A stretch of DNA of 64,000 bases from Eremothecium cymbalariae DBVPG#7215 (Eukaryota > Ascomycota > Saccharomycetes > Saccharomycetales > Saccharomycetaceae): assembly GCF_000235365.1 (NCBI RefSeq), contig NC_016449.1, positions 434,001 through 498,000 on the forward strand. Direction: 5' to 3'. The position numbers were made by a program, and so were the translations under genes. How positions within the stretch are numbered: position 1 is the stretch's first letter; each line of letters starts with the position of its first letter. Below, piece by piece: positions 24,018 to 32,956 of the stretch. The notes under the pieces were generated by a model that ran no database searches, was not told the origin of the DNA, and saw only the letters and a list, made by a program, of their open reading frames with translations.

Positions 24018-27000
24018 TTAACACATTGCAACCCTGCGAATCGTGCGTCTTATAGTAGTCCTTAAGGTGGCAAAGTCTAGTGCTCTTTGCAAACTCTCCT
24101 GAAACGGTTTCCAGGCTTTTAGTATGGAAAAGAGATAAAATGCACCGAACGTAGCAATAATGTTAAAGCAAATGAATAGGACACAGATTATCATATTACG
24201 CCAAAGATGGCTATATGACATATTAAATTTGGCTAGGAAATCATCGCCTTTCGAGTACATGCAATAGTTGCAGAGTACATCAGAGTCAGGGTTAACCAAG
24301 TAACCGCCATGTAGGGCGATGTGTGGTGATAGAAATTCACGGCAGGTCTGACCCACAGTGGGTAAAGCAGGCGTCATTTCGTAGAGATGGCATTCGACAT
24401 TGCGGTTATGCAATAGAAGGCTAACTAAACTGTCCATGAAGTAGGTATATGGTGATACCCGATAAATTAGCTTCCAAAATACTGGAATTATTGCAAATGG
24501 TTGAATAACCCCGCAAAAACATGACATTAAACTCAACGAAATGCCTGAAAACAACCCTGAAGTTTGCAAATCTGTGCAGGAAAAAGCCACTAAAAGACCG
24601 AAAGTGAGTTGGTAAAGTCCAAAGAGTAAGAAATTGAGTAAATACATGACGTTGGCAGAAGACGTCAGTGCTCCAGACCTGAGAGAGAAATAAAAGGTCA
24701 GATAAAATATCACAGCAGAAAGAAGAGTTGCAGGAAGTTCGACAATAAACTGGGCTACAATCATTACCGGCCAAAAAAAGGTATTCGCCTTCATCTCACG
24801 AGCAAGATACAACTCCTTAGTCTCTAGAGCCTTAACATGGATATGCCTTGCAAAAGGATACCAAACACATAATGATGTGAACACAGCAAAAAGAATATTC
24901 TGCATCGAAGCAATAGTTCCGTCCTGCTTCCAATATGTAAGTCCAATGAAGGACCCAATAATTCCTCCAAAGGCTACCTTTAAAAACAAGTAACCATTAT
25001 CTCTCGAGATTAATAGGAATTGCCGCTTTGTTACCAATAATAGCTGCATAGGCAAGGAACGTTTAACGACAGGGTTTTGAATATACGATATCTTGGCAGC
25101 ATGGGTCTCTAGGAATCTCCTAGCTTCCTCTACCAAAACCTTTTCAGAAGATTGCGCCCATAATTTAGCCCAGTCAATGGTTCCGTGAGTGTGCTCAACA
25201 GCATCCAGTATGAGATCGGCAGGATTCTCGTCTCCTTCACATAACATATCTGCAACCTTACCAAAATATCCAATTGCATCTCTGGAATATCCAAAGTAGA
25301 CACATTCGCCACTGTTATTCAATATAACTACATTTTCAAAAGAGTCAAAGAGATACTTGCTAGGCTGGTGAAGCGTACAGATGATTGCAAAACCATTCTT
25401 AGCAAGTGTCCTCAAAACACCCATTACTGAGGCAGCCTCCGGAGGATCTAATCCAGAGAAAGGCTCATCTAGCAACAACGCCAGTGACGGCTTCGTTGAA
25501 AGCTCTATACCAATAGACAACAACTTCCTCTCTGCTGGTGACAAATCCTTGACCAACCTACCTCTGGATAACTTAAGCAACTTCGAAATTTTCTTGACGT
25601 AAGTATAATCTCCGTCACCCCTCAAACTACTTGAAAATTCCAACGTTTCTCCAACTGTCAGCAAACCAAGATGAATATCTCGCTGATAAACGTACGCATT
25701 ATTATGACGAAAGGTGTGCTTGTCGCTGATAAGCTTTCCGTTGACCAACACTTCTCCAGTAACAAGACCCCGTACTATACGCCCTCCTAAAATATTTAGA
25801 AGAGTAGTCTTTCCGGAACCTGACTCGCCGATGATGGCGGTCAATCCTGGCCTGAAATATCCTGAAACGCCGTTAATAAGATGGCTTCCGTTGATTGCGT
25901 AGGTCAATTTTTTCCAAGATACAAGGGGTGTCTCCCTACCGAGAACAACGTCTTGCATAGAACTTGAATTAGATATCGAATGGCTCAAAATATCACTCTT
26001 GATAAACCGCTCATCAATAGTAGATCCACAGTCGCTGTCTGAACTAATCTCGTCAGACACATCTGGAACCTCATCTTCCCTTTGCTCGGCCTTTGCCTTC
26101 TGATCGCTTATAATAACTGTCAGGAAACTGTTCCTGCCTTTAAACCGAGTATAGTAGTCTTCAAATCGGTGTTTAGCATAGATCGGTGTGATGTATTCAC
26201 AGCTCAATAACGAAGTCATGGCAAACCAAGCCACGACGCCTAATAGTATTGAGTAATTCCTTTTCGTGTTGGTGTATGAATACGACAAAGCCTCTTCTAG
26301 GTACTCATGGCCTCTGACAAATGCATGTCCCAACTTTGCACCGGACCAAGCACAAACTTTCTCCGACATGTCCAATTGATCATATTCAGGTCCGCGAGGT
26401 ATTTCATTACCTTCACAATCCAAAACTAGGTTCACTAATTCATTCGAAAGCATCGTCTCCATTGCATATCTTAACGGGTTAAGATATGCAATCCATTTGA
26501 ACAAAGGCCCGATCGATGGTAAAGGAATAACATAGGAAGCATGGGTTACGGCAACCAGAACTATAATACCATTGGCTACTCTGGCAATCCAAAGAGCTGG
26601 AGAGACATAAGCGACGGTTTGAAACACGAAGTACATTGAGAAATTCGTAAGCAATAACGTCGAAAAGAAGGTATAGAACCTCTGGAAATCATATTGAAAG
26701 TGGGCCAAAAAGTAAACCACCATTGAGAATAGAGATATCAACCCCCAATTGAAGGAGAGGATGCAAAAAGTACTAGAGATGTGTTCCATCCATGGCCTGT
26801 AAAGATGCAGCTTGGTCTGCTTTGCGACTACGGGCCTTTTAGCAAACGAGACAGGTATGTCTGCTAAACAAAATACAGTGAAGAATACCAATGTGACGAA
26901 GATTAACGAACTTCTGGAATATGAACCAATTGCGTTCCTAGGTGTATCATAGAACAACAATCCGAACATTAGGGATTGGATCAATACTACGGCCAACCGC

Positions 27001-28082
27001 ATGGCCGTACAAAATCTGTTTGCAATGGTCCTTCTATAAGCACGTACAAAGCAATACTTAGTCACATTCACCATAGAAACAGGAGAATGGCTACTGGCAG
27101 CATGCTCCACACCATTGCACTTTTGTTCAACGTCTACAATAGATTCGCACAACTCCTTGTAATACGCTGAGCTAACCCAATATCTATGTAGATCGACATC
27201 ACTGTTCACAAGCGGACTCCTCAACAACCCATGGGCAACTGCACTAACATATTCTCCTGGTAAAATATTCGGATCCCTGTAGAACTTCAACGATTGGAAG
27301 AATTCCAAACAATCGTCCAGAGACCCATAGAATACTTGGTATTCCCCAACTATCACCAAAATTTTATCAAACTCTCTAAAAAATTGTTCTCCGGCCTGCG
27401 TACTATTCACCAAATTTATTGTCTGCGTCACACGAGCCATCCGTTTCAAGCATTGAACAAAATCCAGTGCCCCAGATGAATCTAATCCTCTGGTAGAATC
27501 GTTCCAAAAGTATAAGGACCCTCTAGAAAGAAACGCCTCTATCATAGAGAGTTTCCTCCGATCGGTTGTAGAGATGCCACCACTTCCTCTCCCTGCCGCG
27601 ACACATCCCTCGCTGCCCACTAAGGCACTACGGGTATGGCTCAATTTAAAATCGCTGAGCAATGTATCTCTAATTGAAAGCTTAGCTTGCCTTGAACACC
27701 TAAATTTGCAATCCACAACAAAATCAACTGTCTGTTGCACTGTCAGGTGCTCAAAATGGAGGTCTCGTCCATTGTCATAAATAATCTGCTGCGGATACCT
27801 TATCGCAAAATCTTGGTAACTGTACTCATTTACCCTAAGCGACTCTGCAGGTCTTACCATAACTTCGGAGTTTCCCACTTCTAACCTCCTTAGCACCTGC
27901 GAAGCTTTCTCCCCGACTAGCAAGATTACCTGTCCTCCCTCTGCCCTGAAGGTAATATTGTGGATCGCAGTCGCACCTTGATATTCGGCATCTCTCTTTC
28001 CCCCGCAAATGGTACTATCTTTTGCTGTCAAACACAAATCCCTTATGGGATTGAACTGCTCTGAGAGGCTGTCTAAAGCCAT
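24018..28082 (-). CDS. AUS1: PDR-type ABC transporter, sterol importer Aus1/Pdr11
   Basis: The 1354-residue full-size ABCG transporter has the order NBD-TMD-NBD-TMD. Similarity to Aus1 is visible from the N terminus on: NITFRAEGGQVILLVGE, PQQIIYDNGRDLHFEHLTVQQTVDF in two blocks, NDSTRGLDSSGALDF. In S. cerevisiae Aus1 and Pdr11 import exogenous sterol at the plasma membrane when oxygen is lacking. NBD1 is degenerate: its Walker A position reads GEKASQVL. NBD2 has an intact Walker A (GESGSGKTT, about residue 751) and Walker B (LALLLDEPFSGLD) but LSPAERK in place of LSGGQ. Two sets of about six membrane spans follow each NBD. The TIR gene lies divergently upstream, as TIR2 does next to AUS1 in S. 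cerevisiae, which supports the naming. Aus1 versus Pdr11 cannot be separated further. Confidence 0.9.
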   Translation of the reverse strand: MALDSLSEQFNPIRDLCLTAKDSTICGGKRDAEYQGATAIHNITFRAEGGQVILLVGEKASQVLRRLEVGNSEVMVRPAESLRVNEYSYQDFAIRYPQQIIYDNGRDLHFEHLTVQQTVDFVVDCKFRCSRQAKLSIRDTLLSDFKLSHTRSALVGSEGCVAAGRGSGGISTTDRRKLSMIEAFLSRGSLYFWNDSTRGLDSSGALDFVQCLKRMARVTQTINLVNSTQAGEQFFREFDKILVIVGEYQVFYGSLDDCLEFFQSLKFYRDPNILPGEYVSAVAHGLLRSPLVNSDVDLHRYWVSSAYYKELCESIVDVEQKCNGVEHAASSHSPVSMVNVTKYCFVRAYRRTIANRFCTAMRLAVVLIQSLMFGLLFYDTPRNAIGSYSRSSLIFVTLVFFTVFCLADIPVSFAKRPVVAKQTKLHLYRPWMEHISSTFCILSFNWGLISLFSMVVYFLAHFQYDFQRFYTFFSTLLLTNFSMYFVFQTVAYVSPALWIARVANGIIVLVAVTHASYVIPLPSIGPLFKWIAYLNPLRYAMETMLSNELVNLVLDCEGNEIPRGPEYDQLDMSEKVCAWSGAKLGHAFVRGHEYLEEALSYSYTNTKRNYSILLGVVAWFAMTSLLSCEYITPIYAKHRFEDYYTRFKGRNSFLTVIISDQKAKAEQREDEVPDVSDEISSDSDCGSTIDERFIKSDILSHSISNSSSMQDVVLGRETPLVSWKKLTYAINGSHLINGVSGYFRPGLTAIIGESGSGKTTLLNILGGRIVRGLVTGEVLVNGKLISDKHTFRHNNAYVYQRDIHLGLLTVGETLEFSSSLRGDGDYTYVKKISKLLKLSRGRLVKDLSPAERKLLSIGIELSTKPSLALLLDEPFSGLDPPEAASVMGVLRTLAKNGFAIICTLHQPSKYLFDSFENVVILNNSGECVYFGYSRDAIGYFGKVADMLCEGDENPADLILDAVEHTHGTIDWAKLWAQSSEKVLVEEARRFLETHAAKISYIQNPVVKRSLPMQLLLVTKRQFLLISRDNGYLFLKVAFGGIIGSFIGLTYWKQDGTIASMQNILFAVFTSLCVWYPFARHIHVKALETKELYLAREMKANTFFWPVMIVAQFIVELPATLLSAVIFYLTFYFSLRSGALTSSANVMYLLNFLLFGLYQLTFGLLVAFSCTDLQTSGLFSGISLSLMSCFCGVIQPFAIIPVFWKLIYRVSPYTYFMDSLVSLLLHNRNVECHLYEMTPALPTVGQTCREFLSPHIALHGGYLVNPDSDVLCNYCMYSKGDDFLAKFNMSYSHLWRNMIICVLFICFNIIATFGAFYLFSILKAWKPFQESLQRALDFATLRTTIRRTIRRVAMC

Positions 28083-28416
28083 TGTAAAAGATCCCTTTAC
28101 CTCTCTCTAAGCTCTTACTTTACACACAAACGCTAACTAACAGTAGATCGAATCAGACGATACACACGTTCTTGTTTGCTCCAGAGCAACTCTCTGCAGC
28201 TGCTATTACCAACTTTTATACATATCATCCATCTTGTTAATTCACGTTTTCAACTTGTTTCTTCCTGCCATCCCACAAGGTTTCGTTGTACTACTACTAC
28301 AGACGAGCCTACTCAACTATTTTACACCACAAGAACTATACCACACATATATTTCAAACCAACAAAAGTGGCAAAATCAAGCCTGTTCATATATATCCAC
28401 GCCGCCCTTTTTCTTT

Positions 28417-28504
28417 TAAACGATACTGTCTTCATCTTCTATATGTAAAGCAAGCCGCTAGGCGACAAGCGGCAGAACACAGAGCCGGCAGAACAGTTGA
28501 ACGA
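28417..28504 (-). promoter_or_regulatory. two AR1/Upc2-like TCGTTYA heptamers
   Basis: On the minus strand, the AUS1-coding strand, TCGTTTA occupies 28417-28423 and TCGTTCA occupies 28498-28504. Both match the TCGTTYA part of the anaerobic AR1 element recognised by Upc2-type factors, but both are followed by A instead of the final G. They lie about 335 and 416 bases before the AUS1 ATG. Confidence 0.4.
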
Positions 28505-29889
28505 AAAAAACAAGAACCTACTTACCCACTCCAACTCCCCAGCTGATATACTTCTCTTGGTAACACATCGCCCCGTCCCTTGTCTTTTTGTTTTCTCTTG
28601 TACTGCTCATCTCCAACAAAAGCCGTGTCCTGAAACTTTTTCAAAATTATCGACGTCCTTCCTTCTGTCATTATGCATAGCATCGCGCACCAAACCTTCT
28701 CCAAGTGGTATTGGCCTCTCTTGGTCTCAAATACCATACCTCTTCGAGCATCTTCTATAGGATATCAAAACATTTAACACCTATTTTCTTGCATAACAAT
28801 TAAGGTCTAGAACAGCCAGCTCTCCCCATTGGGGTTTGCAGATTCCTATTTAGAGATAAGGTGTTGCCGGTTTTGAATTGAAGCCTTCACAAAAACGGAG
28901 ATGATGCAATTTTTAATGACTTTCCATTTATGCATGTGTGCATGCAGGAATACTATTGTTCAATTATTCTTGCTATAATTACAACTATTTTTTATTTACA
29001 TCCTTTACCCATTCTTCCTGAATGAGTACAATTATGTTGTTTTTAAGTCTGTCAGTCCACCTTTGGGCTGCTACTGCTTTTGTCGTTGGGGTCAACATTC
29101 TTAGGATAGCGGGCGCTTTTAAGTAGGCTTCGATCTTCTGGACCCTCTTCTTGTCGGTGCCGAGAAGCTCACATTCTCACAGCGACGGGGTACCAAGAGC
29201 AGCGCAAGAGGAGTTAGTCGCGAGTAAAAGGTAACAAACAGACCCCTCTCTCACCCCAGCATCATTCCACACAAACAGTAGCTGCTGTGTCGTTTTCGTC
29301 CTCTCCTTGAATAGCTTATGTGAGCACGGCGATATAGCAAAAGTACGCAAGCAGTGCGATGTACGTAACCATGGTAAACCTCAACCCCACACAAACCACC
29401 ACCCATTAGAAAGCCTCACAGCACGTAACAGTGAAACAACGACTCTTAGACATTGGTCCTTCGGGATTCAAACAACAGAAAATAGCGAAATGAAGATGCG
29501 GTGACACACCCAGTCTCCGATATAGCAAGATTTTAAAACAATTGGCAACGGACGGCTGCCGCCTCCAATTGCTGGTTGTTGGGGTACAGGTGACTTTATG
29601 GATTTGATATTTGCCAAGAAGGGATTTTGTGAGGAGACTGAGTGGGTAGAGAGGTCACGATCTTGCAAATTCTTTTGTTTTACACATCCAGTAGTTGGCT
29701 AGGAAGGTACGTGGGTACCGTGGTTAAAGTGTGAGTTAAAAGCGTGTGCGATAGTAAATAGCAGTGCAACACAGTACAGTACCTCTTTTACTAAGATTAG
29801 ATGCCTTCGGGTTGCAAAAGGTATCGTTAGACTCAGTGCCTACGCAAGATTCTTTACCAGGGTCGTTTGGGTTCTATTGACATAGGGCC

Positions 29890-29899
29890 TTGATTGTTC
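29890..29899 (+). promoter_or_regulatory. Rox1-like site
   Basis: TTGATTGTTC fits the YYNATTGTTY consensus of the hypoxic repressor Rox1. It lies about 300 bases before the TIR start codon. The consensus is short and AT-rich, so chance matches are common. Confidence 0.3.
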
Positions 29900-30010
29900 T
29901 GGTTGTGGATTTTGAGTGAAATTTTTTATTTTATTTTCATTTTTTAATTTCCTGGTAATAAAAGTGAAAATTAATTACGAAGTATTATTTTGCTATTGGA
30001 TTTAAAATAA

Positions 30011-30018
30011 TATAAATA
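30011..30018 (+). promoter_or_regulatory. TATA box of the TIR gene
   Basis: TATAAATA lies 184 bases before the TIR ATG. A consensus TATA box fits a strongly regulated, stress-type promoter. Confidence 0.5.
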
Positions 30019-30201
30019 TGGTCAATTGATCAGGTTGAAGTTTGTTCGGTTGTATCTTTTGTTTTGTCATCTTAGGTTATTTTTTCTGCAACTCTAAACT
30101 GTTCTTCCTCGACATTAGTCCCTTTTATAAGTGAATTAGTGAAGATCTCAGATTTGATAGTCTACAGTTATACCCCGAATTCGATTTTAATATTTAAAAA
30201 A

Positions 30202-30747
30202 ATGAAATTTACCGCTACTTTCCTTGCAGCTGCTGCTTTGTTCGTTTCTACTGCTACTGCAGATGACCTAACTCCAGAAGACATTGCCAAGATCAAGGTT
30301 TTCTTGAGCGATGTGAAGGCCAATTTCTCCGAGTACATGAACTTGTACACTTCTGGTGGTTTCAAGATCCCAGACAACTTTATTCCAGTGTGGAGAGCTA
30401 TGCAGACTTACACTGATGAGTCCTACACCAGTTTGTTCACAAGCTTGAAGATGGACCAGGTTAACTCCGCTTTGACTGCCGTTCCATGGTACTCGTCCAG
30501 ATTGGCGCCAGCTTTGGTCTCGATCGGCGGTGGTGGTGACGCGGGTCCATCTGCTCCATCCAGCTCTGAGGCTCCATCCAGCTCTGCGGCTCCATCCAGC
30601 TCTGCGGCTCCATCCCCATCCGCTGCTCCATCCAGCAGTGAAGCTGCTAAAAGTTCTCCAGCTGTCCAGACCTTCAATGGTGGTGCTGGTAACTTGAAGG
30701 CTTCCTTTGGTATGGCCGTCGCTGGTGTCGTTGGTTTGTTGTTGTAG
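30202..30747 (+). CDS. TIR2: Tir/Tip1 (SRP1/TIP1 family) GPI-anchored wall mannoprotein
   Basis: This is a 181-residue wall protein. It has a signal peptide (residues 1 to about 20, ending TATA-DDLTPED) and the Tip1/PAU domain (about 22-108, containing FLSDVKANFSEYMNLY and VPWYSSRLAPAL, a family hallmark). A Ser/Ala/Pro stretch built from 18-bp repeats follows (about 114-153), then a C-terminal hydrophobic GPI signal (GMAVAGVVGLLL). In S. cerevisiae such proteins replace aerobic wall proteins during anaerobic or cold growth. An in-frame ATG exists 63 bases upstream, but the ATG at 30202 starts exactly at the signal peptide. Codon use appears strongly biased, as in highly expressed genes. It is divergent from AUS1. 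Assignment to TIR2 among the TIR paralogues rests on this position only. Confidence 0.85.
   Translation: MKFTATFLAAAALFVSTATADDLTPEDIAKIKVFLSDVKANFSEYMNLYTSGGFKIPDNFIPVWRAMQTYTDESYTSLFTSLKMDQVNSALTAVPWYSSRLAPALVSIGGGGDAGPSAPSSSEAPSSSAAPSSSAAPSPSAAPSSSEAAKSSPAVQTFNGGAGNLKASFGMAVAGVVGLLL
30553..30642 (+). repeat. five 18-bp tandem repeats inside the TIR gene
   Basis: Five units of six codons follow the pattern GCTCCATCCAGCTCTGMG, with two units diverged. They encode APSSS[AE], a likely O-mannosylated stalk. Units 2 and 3 are identical, so copy number may vary between strains. Confidence 0.85.
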
Positions 30748-31170
30748 ATTCCCCACAGTTCTTCGGATCGACTCTGCTACTGTCGTTCGTGAACTTATAC
30801 TTTAAGCTTCTGGATTAGGCTACCTGGTTTCAACTACTATTTGTGAGTTGTGACTTTTCTCGTGTGCTACCTTATTATATATGTTATACGTTTGAGGTAT
30901 AGTCGTATTGTAACGTAGTTAAAAAATAAAAAAGTGAAGCAGTTTGAGATTGGTTTACGGTTTTGGTTGGTGCTGGTCGCGTTTGTTCCTCTGTTAGTTT
31001 CTTGGCCTATTCGTGGGTTCTACTATTACTGATTTGCACTAGTTGTTATATTATTTAATAAAAAATTTTATGCTTTTTTTATTTAATTTAATTATTATAC
31101 ACTATATTAAATTAAGTTGCAGTCTATTTTTGAGAAATATGCTTGTATTCGTTTGCTCATAATCGGTTGA
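30748..31170. other. convergent TIR / BTN2 intergenic region
   Basis: This is the 3' flank of both genes. It is AT-rich, with an AATTTAATTATTATACACT-type tract near 31084-31102. No gene is seen. Confidence 0.5.
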
Positions 31171-32335
31171 TTACAGCGCTGCTGGTGAGGAGGCTCCTTG
31201 CTCAAGCAAGTCTTTCCATCTGCGAACTTCTTCGTCCTCAACAACTTCTAGTACTACTGAGTTTTTAGATGATCTGCCAGATCCCCCGTCGCTCTGCAGT
31301 ACGGCAGAATTATTGTCACAACCTAAACTAGAATTAGAATTTGCCCTTTCTTTATCGCCGCCATCGCTGTCAGAAGAGGAAGTGCTTTCATCAGTAGATT
31401 CAATTGCAAACTTCTTTGCAAACTGCTCAACAAGTCTTCTGGCACGCTCCTTTTCCAGTAGAAGATCCTTTTTTTTTTTGTTCTAATACCCTAGCCTTAT
31501 CAGAGGCATTCTGTTGGTTTTTGTCTACGTTTTTTGCACTCTCCCTTGCCTTAATCGGTAACTCTTTACTTTTACTTAATAGTCCATCGGTCCAATTTCT
31601 GTTGCCCATCTTCGACTCTGCAGTCGATCTGGCGGACTTTGTAAACCCAGTGGTCTGATTTCCAGTAACACTTTGGCTACAATGAACGGTTATTGGAATC
31701 TGCTCCACTGCTTCTCGTTTATTATAGCTAGGACTTTCAGCTTCGGTCATCTTTTCTAACCCAAGCTTTAAAACCGCAACGTTTGCCCCGGCCATTTCAA
31801 ACCCGAGTACCCTTACGTCCTCTAATGGACGTTCTAGCTCAAACTCTCTGCGTATCTTGTCACAAGCGCTCTCTATTAGCAACACATATCCGTCATGTGA
31901 CAATGTTATATGGTAATCTTGGAATTCTCGCCTGGCTAGCTGTTTCCCGAACTTTTCAGTATCGATATCTCTCACAACCTCCTCCAATATCTGGTCCTCC
32001 CCTTCTTGTTCTTCGTGCCTTTGAACATAATACTGGTTCCCAAAGAAGTCAGATATCACATCATACCGTGGCTCATGCACCTTTCTCCGCTCTCTGCGTT
32101 CCATCAGTCGCTGACGCACAGCCTCATCGATTGCCTTTGCAGATACTGGCTTATATAAGGAAATCACATATTGGTCTTTTTGTTCCTTGACATCGTAGTT
32201 CAAATCCCCAGATGAATTATAACACCTACTCATTCTATTCCGCCTTGGTTCTTCCAAGCATCTTCTTTTGTACACCGGTCTTTGTAAAGCAAATGGCTCG
32301 AACACACAACATGGAGAGTTTCTTAATCCAAACAT
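31171..32335 (-). CDS. BTN2: Btn2/Cur1 family protein, reading frame broken at an A11 run
   Basis: Btn2 and Cur1 are stress-induced small-heat-shock-like sorting factors that collect misfolded and prion proteins. From the ATG at 32335 the frame runs 302 codons and stops at 31427. In the minus-strand sense there is a run of eleven A at 31479-31469. Dropping one A would join this frame to another open one that continues with KDLLLEKERARRLVEQFAKK and ends at a stop at 31171-31173, giving about 387 residues (S. cerevisiae Btn2: about 410). The added tail is helical and charged, then acidic and Ser-rich, as expected of a real C terminus. Either the assembly has a homopolymer error, or the gene is truncated, or the run slips during expression. 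Position next to VPS62 matches YGR142W/YPR158W. Confidence 0.8.
31469..31479 (-). other. homopolymer A11 at the BTN2 frame break
   Basis: Eleven T in the plus strand (A11 in the gene sense). With ten A, or thirteen, the two halves of BTN2 are in one frame. With eleven, translation ends 13 codons after the run. Confidence 0.85.
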
Positions 32336-32956
32336 TTGGTCTTGCTGTAATTTTTTTTAAAAACACTGGTATCCCAATCAATTGAACAGGTTTTCCTTTA
32401 TCCATATAACTGCCATAATTCAGATTGTTGTAAGCTAATAATTCTCACTTCGATACTTATATATTAATGCAACTGACGATGATGAACTGTCATGCCAGCT
32501 GATAGCTGTAACAAAAAGTTGTTCCGTCACCTTCTTCAGAGAACCGCCGTAGGAATTGTGCGAGAACAATACCGAACCTTCGAGAAATTTGTCACATCGC
32601 AGAGAAAAAACGGCGCAGGTAGTCAATGTTCCAAGGCTTCTTTAGGAATTATGACATGTTCTTAGTCATCGTACTTCTCGAAGGGTTTCCGTGCTGCAAT
32701 CACGTTTATTGAGAAAGAACCTTTTAGGTTTGTTGTGTGTCGTACGAGAGAGATGGAAACAAGTTTTGAAGACGTAATGTCGTATTAAGAACATTAAAAC
32801 TAGAAGAGAAGAAAAGAGCTGTAGTATTATGTAATATCTAAAGCAGAGTAGTGCTTTGAATTTATACTTGTACAATGACCGGTTTGAACTAATGAGTGCA
32901 TCAAACTAGCAAATATTAGAAATATATTGTATCATTACAAAGTAACGCTGGTACTG
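32336..32956. other. BTN2 promoter / VPS62 terminator region
   Basis: No gene is supported. It contains a perfect heat-shock element at 32574-32586 and further scattered GAA/TTC units around 32530 and 32672. Confidence 0.6.
32574..32586. promoter_or_regulatory. perfect heat-shock element (GAAnnTTCnnGAA)
   Basis: GAA at 32574, TTC at 32579 and GAA at 32584 alternate with exact 2-base spacing, and a fourth partial unit TTG follows at 32589. This is the Hsf1 consensus. It lies 239 bases before the BTN2 start codon. BTN2 is a known Hsf1 target in S. cerevisiae, so site and gene support each other. Confidence 0.75.

Larger units (their letters stand above)
28083..30201. promoter_or_regulatory. 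2.1-kb divergent promoter of AUS1 and TIR
   Basis: This holds the upstream regions of two genes known in S. cerevisiae as anaerobically induced. No gene is supported inside; small frames at 28176-28760 and 29307-29668 have no conserved character. Candidate elements are two TCGTTYA (AR1/Upc2-like) heptamers near AUS1, a Rox1-like site and a TATA box near TIR, each listed separately. Confidence 0.6.

Noticed and set aside
28176..28760. Several small frames upstream of AUS1
   Set aside because: Three or four mutually overlapping frames in the promoter; none has conserved character.
30268..30756. 162-codon antisense frame over TIR
   Set aside because: A mirror of the repetitive Ser/Ala/Pro coding region; Trp/Arg repeats are an artefact of the 18-bp units.
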